Of a DNA stretch of 64,000 bases, positions 56,658 to 64,000 are shown in pieces. The DNA is taken from contig JAISSW010000008.1 in assembly GCA_031272895.1 (NCBI GenBank), forward strand, positions 1 to 64,000, in the 5' to 3' direction. The DNA is from Clostridium sp. (GTDB lineage Bacteria > Bacillota > Clostridia > Oscillospirales > Acutalibacteraceae). Each line of letters begins with the position of its first letter. Position 1 is the stretch's first letter. The notes under the pieces are model-generated. The model was not told the origin of the DNA. It was given only the letters and a program-made list of their open reading frames with translations, and searched no databases. The translations under genes and the position numbers were made by a program.

Positions 56658-57344
56658 TCAGGGGTGCGGCAGGCCCTTTCTGTATGCGTCCATAATTCCC
56701 TTAAACACCTCTCCGTTGGACGGCGGAGTCCAGGTTATGCAGTTTGCCCCTGCCGCCACCGTTGCGCGTATGCTCTCCGGGGTAGGTCCGCCGGTGGCTA
56801 TTATTGGCGCGTCGGGATACCTTTGCCTCACCGCAGCAACAACCTGCGGAGTTTTTGCCGCCGCCGAGATATTCAGTATATCCGCCCCGGCATGAAAGCG
56901 GGCGTCAATGTCCTCCGTTTCGCTCAGCACTGTAACAACCACGGGGACGTCCACAGTACCTTTAAGCTCACGAATAACCTCGTTGCTTGTCGGCGCGTTG
57001 ACTACCACGCCGCACGCTCCCTGGAATTCCGCATGGAGCGCAAGGTTGATTACCCGCAGCCCTTGGGTAAGTCCGCCGCCCACGCCCACAAACACCGGCA
57101 CCCCGGCGACCTTCATAACCGCCTCCGTAATAACCGGCTGCGGAGTGAACGGATAGACGGCAATAACCGCGTCCGCGTTTGAGTTTGCTATAATACAGGC
57201 GTCCGTTGAAAAAAGCACCGAGCGAATCAGTCTGCCGAAGATTCGAATGCCGGAGCAGGCGTAAATCTCCTGCGGCACGGCAAGGCGAAAGGCTCGCAGC
57301 GTACCGGTCACCTCAGGAATATTAGGATTTTGTGTGTTTGCCAT
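56658..57344 (-). CDS. Predicted TIM-barrel protein of unknown function (hydrolase/aldolase-like)
   Basis: Alternating beta/alpha pattern; VGVGGGLTQGLRV, GADILNIS, IIATGGPTPESIRATVAAGANCI. Confidence 0.5.
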   Translation of the reverse strand: MANTQNPNIPEVTGTLRAFRLAVPQEIYACSGIRIFGRLIRSVLFSTDACIIANSNADAVIAVYPFTPQPVITEAVMKVAGVPVFVGVGGGLTQGLRVINLALHAEFQGACGVVVNAPTSNEVIRELKGTVDVPVVVTVLSETEDIDARFHAGADILNISAAAKTPQVVAAVRQRYPDAPIIATGGPTPESIRATVAAGANCITWTPPSNGEVFKGIMDAYRKGLPHP

Positions 57345-57462
57345 ATTTCCCTCCCTGCGGAAGCATAATCCCCGTGGAATATTATAGCATATAAAAATGA
57401 ACAATTAAAGTACCTTGGGCAAGAAAAGTTTTGCTTCGCGCAGGCAGGCGAATAAAAAGCGC

Positions 57463-57492
57463 AAGGCTCCCCCGCGCGGAGGGAGCCTTTTT
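57463..57492. terminator. Intrinsic terminator hairpin
   Basis: AAGGCTCCC...GGGAGCCTTTTT. Confidence 0.65.
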
Positions 57493-57508
57493 CGTTAGCT
57501 TGTTTTGC

Positions 57509-58786
57509 TTAGAGGCTGACGCCGAAGTAGCCCAGAACCACGTCCAGCTTGACTATGCGCAGGAACCAAAGCAGTACCTGATACAGCCAGTTGAGCGGAT
57601 TGCGCGACTCAATGTTAGCGAAGCTTGCCGGTTCTGCGGAGCCAACCTGACGCGTCACAAAGCCATTGACAGGCAGCGCGTTGGGACGGATAAGGTTCAT
57701 GACAGTTTTAGCAATTCCCTTGGCCTCAACAGCGTCAAGGAAGAGGTTGCCCGGCAAGGACGGAGAATCAATAATCGCGAAGTTGTCCGCGTCCAAAACC
57801 TGAACCGATGCCGCGAAACGGAAGTGTGAGCCCAGCGCAAACAGATAGGAGTCATAGCTTTCTAACTGCTTTGCGGCATGAGGTCCTGTTACCACCGCCG
57901 TGCTGCCCTGGATTTCTACCTTGTAAAGTGATGCTGCGTCCTCATAATCCATGCCGCTCTCGCCAATCAAATCCGCGACAACACCGGGCAGGGTCAGGCG
58001 GCTGGCAAGAATAAACATCCATGCGTTGCCGTCAACGTCGCTGACCAAGGCTTCGTTGTTAACACCCCAGTCCATTTCGGTATAGTTATCCGGCTCGTCA
58101 AACTCGCAGGGCTCAATGCCGGAGGTGTCTGTTGTAAGGCGGATAATGCTGTCGCCCTGTTGCGGCGGCAGAGTGATGATACCGAAGTTGTAGCTGTAAT
58201 CTCCGCAAAGCAGCGCGGGTTGACCTTGGTATTCAACATAGGTCAGCGCTGTGGAGCCGGAGCCAATGCCGTTGTGGGCATAAACCGCCAGCGGCACACC
58301 CGTGGGCATTTCACCGCTCTTAAGCGGGCTGAGGTCATAAAGGAATTTGCCGTTGTCCGCGGGAACAATGAGGTAGTCGCCGGCAATACCAATGCCGCCA
58401 ACATGGCTGCCCGCGCCTTCCATCTCCCAATAGCCAAGCAGCTTAGTGGAGGAATAGACCATAACCCAGCCGTTGGGGTGGTTGTCCGGGTCGGAGTTGA
58501 CGTCGATAATAGTGTATTCACCATAGCGAGCCAAGCCCTGAATGTGGTTTTTGTTGACTGTGATAAATTCCTCCGGGAAAGCTGTGCTGTCCGGGGCGGC
58601 AAACTCCACGCCGAAGGTCCCCAAGCGTGAGAACGCCTCAACAGGGTCGTTGAGCGCGATAAAGCTTGTGTCCTTGCTGACGCGGCTTGCGCTTGCGGCT
58701 GCAGCGCCGAAAGCGGCTGCCGCAAAGACGCTGAACGCCATCATTGCTGCAAGCAACAGCGCCAAAGTTTTGCGAAGGTGTTTCAT
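57509..58786 (-). CDS. Predicted secreted beta-propeller-like protein with hydrophobic C-terminal tail
   Basis: Signal peptide MKHLRKTLALLLAAMMAFSVFAAAAFGAAAASA; ends NPLNWLYQVLLWFLRIVKLDVVLGYFGVSL. Confidence 0.5.
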   Translation of the reverse strand: MKHLRKTLALLLAAMMAFSVFAAAAFGAAAASASRVSKDTSFIALNDPVEAFSRLGTFGVEFAAPDSTAFPEEFITVNKNHIQGLARYGEYTIIDVNSDPDNHPNGWVMVYSSTKLLGYWEMEGAGSHVGGIGIAGDYLIVPADNGKFLYDLSPLKSGEMPTGVPLAVYAHNGIGSGSTALTYVEYQGQPALLCGDYSYNFGIITLPPQQGDSIIRLTTDTSGIEPCEFDEPDNYTEMDWGVNNEALVSDVDGNAWMFILASRLTLPGVVADLIGESGMDYEDAASLYKVEIQGSTAVVTGPHAAKQLESYDSYLFALGSHFRFAASVQVLDADNFAIIDSPSLPGNLFLDAVEAKGIAKTVMNLIRPNALPVNGFVTRQVGSAEPASFANIESRNPLNWLYQVLLWFLRIVKLDVVLGYFGVSL

Positions 58787-58899
58787 GTTCTTGCTCCTTA
58801 TTGATTGTTTTTTCCCTTGTGCGGGAATCTCAAATTAATTATAGTATTTTTGACGAAAAAATGCAAGCCTTTTTGTATTTTTTTACGGATTTGACCACA

Positions 58900-58947
58900 A
58901 ATAAGCGACGCCGCCCGTAATTAAACGGGCAGCGCCGCCGCTTATTA
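58900..58947 (-). terminator. Long terminator hairpin after the FAD oxidoreductase
   Basis: AATAAGCG...CGCTTATT enclosing CCGCCCGT/ACGGGC stem. Confidence 0.55.
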
Positions 58948-58968
58948 CCTTATTGTGGCATCATTAGC

Positions 58969-60462
58969 TTATTTTGAGGCAGTCTGCGCAGCCTTGCGTG
59001 CCTCAAGCTTTTCAACCACGTCAGCCATGTTGCCGGTCTTTGTCCAAAGCGCCTCGGCTTTTTTGCACCAGGCTTCGTAGCCCGCCGTGGTTTTGGGGAA
59101 CTTTTTGTAGTGTCCCTTAAGCGACGCCCCGCAAAGCACACCCTTAAGCAGGTTCTTAAGGCTGGAAAAGCTGATGTTACCCGTCACCAAGCCGCCGACT
59201 ACCTTGCAAACAAGGGCTATCGCGTCCGGCACAGGGATATCGGCGCTGAAGGTGCGGTTGGTGAGCGTAAGCAGCTTGCCCGTAAAGACTATGCCTTTCT
59301 TGAACTCATATTCGTTTTCCTCCGCGGTGCAGTCAACAGCGTTGACCAGCGTTGCGGTGACGTTGGCGAAGTCCGCCCCTTGGGAGGTGTTGTAGCGCAC
59401 GTTGTATTCCCACAGCGCGTCCTCGGTCGGGTACGCACCGTCGCGCATGGCTTTTCCGCAAACCTCGGCAGCCATCTTAACGCCAACCCAACCGCTGCTT
59501 ATGCCCTCTCCGCTGAAAGGCTTGGTCATGCAGGCGGTGTCGCCAAGGCAAACAAAGCCGCTGTCCACCATTGAATACGGCGCGCGGTGATAGGGCGTAA
59601 CGCCTTTTTCCCAGCGTCCCTTGCGCCCGAAGCTTTTGCCTATTTCGTTGTCCTCGCACTCTTCATAAGGCAGAGCCTTGATGATTGAACGGAACTCGTC
59701 GTGGCACTTAAGGGCATATTCATAGGAAAGGTTAGCGCCTGTGCCGAACAAATAGCCGTCCGGCTCCTCCGTGGAGCCAACCCATGATTTATACTGCGCA
59801 TAGCCAGTCGGGTAATTGACAATGCCGTCGGGATACTGCTCGCTCAGCGGAATATCCGCCGGGAAAGGCTTACCGGGATTCTGCAGCTTAACATAGTGCA
59901 AAATAACATAGAACATATCCCTTGGGGTAATGGGGAAGGTTTCTACGCGGCTGTTTTGCATTTTGCGCCGCGCAACAGAGGGTATTCCGGAGCAGTCCGC
60001 CACAAGGCGCGCGCCCACGCTTATGCTCTGACCGCCCATATTTATTACAGCACCGCGCACCTCGCCGTTTTCGCCGCGCACAAAGTCCTCGAAGCTCGCC
60101 TCAAAGAAAAAGCTGACCTTTGCGGTTTCGCTCGCCCAGCTGCGGATTCTTTTGAGGAAAGGCTTAAACTTAAGGACAAGGAACGGGTAGTCCGCTCGCT
60201 GCGGGTAATGGTCGAAAGCGGATTTGGTTATGCCAAAATCAAAACGCCCAACCCAATCCTCGTCGCCCGGCTGCGGAATCGGCACACCATAGGGTTCAAA
60301 ATGCTCTAAGTCAGTGTGAAAAACACCCAAGCGCTCACCCTGGCGCTCCTCGCTCAGCCTGTCAAACACGGCGACGCTGTAGCCCTGCATACCCATGCGT
60401 TGGGCAAACAGAATACCCGCCGTCCCCGCACCAATGACGACGACATCATAATTTGTTTCCAT
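58969..60462 (-). CDS. FAD-dependent oxidoreductase, geranylgeranyl reductase-like
   Basis: DVVVIGAGTAGILFAQRMGMQGYSVAVFD; FVCLGDTACMTKPFSGEGISSG. Confidence 0.8.
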   Translation of the reverse strand: METNYDVVVIGAGTAGILFAQRMGMQGYSVAVFDRLSEERQGERLGVFHTDLEHFEPYGVPIPQPGDEDWVGRFDFGITKSAFDHYPQRADYPFLVLKFKPFLKRIRSWASETAKVSFFFEASFEDFVRGENGEVRGAVINMGGQSISVGARLVADCSGIPSVARRKMQNSRVETFPITPRDMFYVILHYVKLQNPGKPFPADIPLSEQYPDGIVNYPTGYAQYKSWVGSTEEPDGYLFGTGANLSYEYALKCHDEFRSIIKALPYEECEDNEIGKSFGRKGRWEKGVTPYHRAPYSMVDSGFVCLGDTACMTKPFSGEGISSGWVGVKMAAEVCGKAMRDGAYPTEDALWEYNVRYNTSQGADFANVTATLVNAVDCTAEENEYEFKKGIVFTGKLLTLTNRTFSADIPVPDAIALVCKVVGGLVTGNISFSSLKNLLKGVLCGASLKGHYKKFPKTTAGYEAWCKKAEALWTKTGNMADVVEKLEARKAAQTASK

Positions 60463-60575
60463 TGTAACTCCTCCAAGTGTTTAATTTTGGGGCAGGGCGC
60501 GCCATGCGCACAAGCCGCCTTTTCACATATATAATACAGCAAACGGCAAAAAAATGCAAGTTTTTTGAAGAAATA

Positions 60576-60605
60576 TTGACAAGCCAAGCGCAAAGGGAGT
60601 AAAAT
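60576..60605 (+). promoter_or_regulatory. SigA-type promoter of era (TTGACA-18-TAAAAT)
   Basis: TTGACA 60576-60581, TAAAAT 60600-60605. Confidence 0.65.
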
Positions 60606-60630
60606 ATAAGCACAAAAACACTGAGAGGTA

Positions 60631-61515
60631 ATGATGACAAAGAATATTTTCGCCGCCCTTGTGGGCTGCCCGAATGTTGGCAAAAGCTCAATACTCAACC
60701 GCCTGCTTGGGCGCAAGCTGGCAATTGTTTCCCCAAAGCCGCAAACCACACGCTCAAAGATAATGGGGATTTTAACGCGCGGGGAAACGCAGTTTGTTTT
60801 TACGGATACCCCGGGCATACACAAACCGCGCACCCTGCTTGGCGAAAGCATGGTTAAGGCCGCGGGCGAGGGAATGGAGGGCGGCGACCTTGCGATTTTG
60901 GTCACAGAGCCAAAGGGAGAGCCGCGCCCGGCGGAGCTTGACTTGCTCGCCCGCTGCAAGAAGCTGCGGCTGCCAGTTATTTTAGCGGTGAACAAAATAG
61001 ACACGCTTGAAAGCAAAGCGCTGGTGCTGGAGCGCTTTGCCGCCTTTGCTCCGCTTTATGATTTTGCGGCGCTGCTGCCGGTTAGCGCAACCAAAAACGA
61101 CGGCATTGAAGAGCTGCTGACTGAGCTTGAAAAACACGCCGTAGAGGGCGCTCACCTTTTCCCGGACGACGCGCTGACGGACCAGCCCGAAAGACTTCTT
61201 GCGGCGGAAATTATACGCGAAAAGCTGCTGCTTAATTTGCAGCAGGAAATCCCGCACGAAACCGCCGTTGTTGTTGAGGAGTGGGTTGAGCGCGACGACG
61301 GGCTGCTATCAATCGGCGCGGCAATTTACTGCGGCAAGGCTCGCCACAAGGGTATGATTTTGGGCAAAGGCGGAGCCGTGCTAAAGAAAATATCGGCGGC
61401 GGCGCGGGAGGACATGGAGCGCTTTTTTGGCTGCAAAATATTTCTGCGCTGCTTTGTCAAATCCCGTGAGGGCTGGCAAAACAGCGCAGGCTTGCTTAAG
61501 GAATTGGGGCTATGA
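60631..61515 (+). CDS. era: GTPase Era
   Basis: GCPNVGKSSILNRLLG, DTPGIHKP, NKID, C-terminal KH domain with HKGMILGKGGAVLKKI. Confidence 0.96.
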   Translation: MMTKNIFAALVGCPNVGKSSILNRLLGRKLAIVSPKPQTTRSKIMGILTRGETQFVFTDTPGIHKPRTLLGESMVKAAGEGMEGGDLAILVTEPKGEPRPAELDLLARCKKLRLPVILAVNKIDTLESKALVLERFAAFAPLYDFAALLPVSATKNDGIEELLTELEKHAVEGAHLFPDDALTDQPERLLAAEIIREKLLLNLQQEIPHETAVVVEEWVERDDGLLSIGAAIYCGKARHKGMILGKGGAVLKKISAAAREDMERFFGCKIFLRCFVKSREGWQNSAGLLKELGL

Positions 61516-62046
61516 AATCCAAGTCATCTTGGTTTTAAGAAGCGTCCAGCTTCCGTCGCTGTGCACCAAGCTGCTCTCAAAGCCGTTTGCTCCGCAAGCG
61601 CCACGGTATTTTGACCCGCTGACTGACATCAGCACACCAAGCACCACGGGCTTTTTATCCAAGCTAAGCAGCAGCCCGTTTGGTATTGACTGCAACTCAT
61701 CATCAAACAAGCCCTGCTCCTTTAAGCCGCCAATGCCCATCCAAATCAGCTGTACGCCAAGGCTTTTTGCATAATGCGCCGTCATAAGCTCCCTATCCCG
61801 CGCACTCAAGTCCGGCAGATTTTGCGGGTCAATTGCAACAAAGCTGATGCCTGTGTTCAGCGCCGTATCCTGTTCCAAATAGGAGTCGAACACCAGCATG
61901 AGCGCCCGGGCGTTTTCGCTCGCGGTCAGCGTGTCCTCCGTCGGCGTCTGCCCGGTCTGCGCAAGCGCCGCCGCGCCCTGTGCGAGCAACAACGAAAGCG
62001 CAACGAACAGCGCAAGCGCCACACAAAAATGCCTGAAAAGCTTCAT
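61510..62046 (-). CDS. Hypothetical secreted protein
   Basis: Signal peptide MKLFRHFCVALALFVALSLLLAQGAAALA; no domain recognised. Confidence 0.5.
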   Translation of the reverse strand: MKLFRHFCVALALFVALSLLLAQGAAALAQTGQTPTEDTLTASENARALMLVFDSYLEQDTALNTGISFVAIDPQNLPDLSARDRELMTAHYAKSLGVQLIWMGIGGLKEQGLFDDELQSIPNGLLLSLDKKPVVLGVLMSVSGSKYRGACGANGFESSLVHSDGSWTLLKTKMTWIS

Positions 62047-62150
62047 GATAACTACCTCACTTTCTCTATTGACAGCGGACTTTAGGTCAGCCGTACATAA
62101 CAATAGAGTGTGTTAAGGGGCGGTTTTGTTGCACTTGGCGCATTTTTTGC

Positions 62151-62894
62151 TTAAGGGGTTACCTCAAGCCATTTTGAGCCGTCATATTTCAGCGCGTAAT
62201 CTATTTCAGTTAATCCGCTGTTGAAGTCGCTGTAAAACCCGCTGAAGGCGCAGTATTCCCCCGGCTCATATTCGGAAAGCTCAAGACGCAAAAAGCCGTG
62301 TCCCTCCGTCAGGACGTTGCCCTCCTCGTCTATATAGCCATCGTCGTAAGCTTCCTCTTGGGTTGACGCAATAACCACACATTCAAAGCCGGAGCCAAGT
62401 ATGTGGCTAAGCTCTGTAATATCGGCGCTGCTTAAATCAAGCGCGGAAGCGTCCAGAAACAGTTCCTTGGCTGTAGAATATTTTTGGAGATAGCTTTTGC
62501 CGGCAAGCGACGCCAGCTCCACTTTTTCGGTGTCGTATTGGTTTGTTTCTACTGTTAAAACCGTGTATGTCTCGCTTATATCGTAGTCGTTCGCCGCGAA
62601 GAGGCCTTTGCCTGCCCAAACGGCAAGGAAAACAATAGCCGGCAGTATTTTCAGCAGCAGCCTGCCTCCCCTAAGCGCACGCTGCGTTGTAGCTTTCCTT
62701 TGCTGCGGTGTGCTGTAGTATTGCGGCGTTTGCGGCAAGGGCATTGGCGTTTGGCTTGTGATTCGCACCGGAGCCGCTTTTTCCGGCATTCTCCCTTCGG
62801 TTTGCTTCGCGCTTGCGCCACCGTCCATTGAACGGCCGCAGTTAGGGCAGATTTTTTCCTTGCTCGGCAAGCCGCAAAAGCCACAGGTTTTCAT
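62151..62894 (-). CDS. Zinc-ribbon/TM protein of unknown function
   Basis: CGFCGLPSKEKICPNCGRSM N-terminal zinc ribbon, one TM, extracytoplasmic C-terminus. Confidence 0.65.
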   Translation of the reverse strand: MKTCGFCGLPSKEKICPNCGRSMDGGASAKQTEGRMPEKAAPVRITSQTPMPLPQTPQYYSTPQQRKATTQRALRGGRLLLKILPAIVFLAVWAGKGLFAANDYDISETYTVLTVETNQYDTEKVELASLAGKSYLQKYSTAKELFLDASALDLSSADITELSHILGSGFECVVIASTQEEAYDDGYIDEEGNVLTEGHGFLRLELSEYEPGEYCAFSGFYSDFNSGLTEIDYALKYDGSKWLEVTP

Positions 62895-62896
62895 AC

Positions 62897-63805
62897 CTAT
62901 CCCTCCATAAGCATGACCATAACCGCCTTTTGAGCGTGCAGGCGATTTTCAGCCTCGTCAAAGATTTCGGCGGCATGGGCTTCAAACACCTCTGCGGTGA
63001 TTTCCTCGCCCTTGTGCGCCGGCAAGCAGTGCAGCACCATGGCGTCGCTGTTGGCTGCGGCAAGCAGCTCCGCGCTGATTTGGTATTTGCCCGCAAAGGC
63101 TGCCTCACGCTGCTTTTTTTCGCCCTCCTGCCCCATTGACGCCCAAACATCAGTCACCAATATATCGGCTCCGGCGGCCGCATCAAGCGGCTCTGTGGTC
63201 AGGGTAAAATCAGGGTTCGGGACGGCAAAATCCAGCACCTCTTTCCACGGCTCATAGCCCTTTGGGGTCGCGCAGGCAACCTTCATGCCGGTCTTTAGCC
63301 CGCCGACTATAAGGGAATTTGCCATGTTATTGCCGTCGCCGACGTAGCACAGCTTAAGCCCGCTCAGCAAGCCCTTGCGCTCACGGATTGTCATAAGGTC
63401 AGCAAGCACCTGGCAGGGGTGGCAAAAATCCGTCAAGCCGTTGATGATGGGTATGTTGCCGTACTCGGCAAGCGCTTCCACCTCCGCTTGCGCAAAGGTG
63501 CGTATCATTATGCCGTCAAGGTAACGCGAAAGCACCCGCGCCGTGTCCTCCACAGGCTCGCCGCGGTTAATTTGCAGGTCGGAGGAGCTCAGAAACAACG
63601 CCTGCCCACCCAACTGGAACATGCCCGACTCAAAGGAAATACGGGTGCGCGTGCTTGCCTTTGCAAACACCATGCCAAGGCTTTTACCCTCCAGACGGCG
63701 ATGCGGGATATTGTGTGCCTTTTGGTATTTGAGCTTATCCGCAAGGTCAAGGATTTCCACAATTTCCTGATTGTTCAGGTCAAGCAGCTTAAGCAAATGC
63801 TTCAT
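62897..63805 (-). CDS. argF: Ornithine carbamoyltransferase
   Basis: FAKASTRTRISFESGM, DFCHPCQVLADLMTI, VLHCLPAHKGEE. Confidence 0.95.
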   Translation of the reverse strand: MKHLLKLLDLNNQEIVEILDLADKLKYQKAHNIPHRRLEGKSLGMVFAKASTRTRISFESGMFQLGGQALFLSSSDLQINRGEPVEDTARVLSRYLDGIMIRTFAQAEVEALAEYGNIPIINGLTDFCHPCQVLADLMTIRERKGLLSGLKLCYVGDGNNMANSLIVGGLKTGMKVACATPKGYEPWKEVLDFAVPNPDFTLTTEPLDAAAGADILVTDVWASMGQEGEKKQREAAFAGKYQISAELLAAANSDAMVLHCLPAHKGEEITAEVFEAHAAEIFDEAENRLHAQKAVMVMLMEG

Positions 63806-63829
63806 AAAAATGCCTCCAAAACGGTTGTT

Positions 63830-63864
63830 TGAATAATTGTACACCATTCCTGAATAAATATCAA
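63830..63864 (-). promoter_or_regulatory. argF promoter (TTGATA-17-TACAAT) overlapped by two ARG-box-like operators
   Basis: + strand TGAATAATTGTACA (63830-63843) and TGAATAAATATCAA (63851-63864), 21-bp register; minus-strand -35 63859-63864 and -10 63836-63841. Confidence 0.7.
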
Positions 63865-63902
63865 TCTTTTGTGAAAAATTTGTTTTTGCCCTGTCCAAAC
63901 CC

Positions 63903-63931
63903 TTGTTTTTATTCTTACGATATGCTATAAT
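63903..63931 (+). promoter_or_regulatory. SigA-type promoter (TTGTTT-17-TATAAT) for a gene running off the right edge
   Basis: TTGTTT 63903-63908, TATAAT 63926-63931, downstream AGGAGGAGA Shine-Dalgarno near 63968-63976. Confidence 0.65.
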
Positions 63932-64000
63932 AGTTAGGGATATTATAGGCAGAAATATTTTTTTTGCAGGAGGAGAGACTTGTGACAGGCGATTTACATT

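Overview
The window reads as a Gram-positive, endospore-forming Firmicutes/Clostridia-like chromosome segment, mostly housekeeping genes. I see no rRNA, CRISPR array, prophage or transposase. Recognisable genes include prs, pyrG, rlmH, pyrB, lgt, folD, metF, proB, rarA, yqeK, rqcP/yabO, hup, mazG, a SpoVB-like flippase, hemZ, fhs, trmFO, hisH, recF, nadE, a GerA/SpoVAF-like germination protein, comEC, rsmB, rlmN, prpC, prkC, rsgA, asnS, pyrE, era and argF. The most interesting signals are: (i) a tRNA-like element with a truncated anticodon arm just upstream of a treble-clef zinc-ribbon gene, whose 3' region also looks structured (about 10406-10910); (ii) an orphan 64-aa Trp-rich amphipathic protein with its own promoter-like and terminator signals (27668-27920); (iii) several proteins whose active-site motifs look altered: a nicotinate phosphoribosyltransferase-like protein lacking the central catalytic segment, a ComEC with an eroded metallo-beta-lactamase motif, and an aspartate carbamoyltransferase carrying only a PyrI-like zinc module; (iv) a G-quadruplex-compatible heptamer array at the left edge; (v) a probably leaderless proB; (vi) a tandem ARG-box operator over the argF promoter. 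All family calls come from reading motifs by eye; no database search was run.
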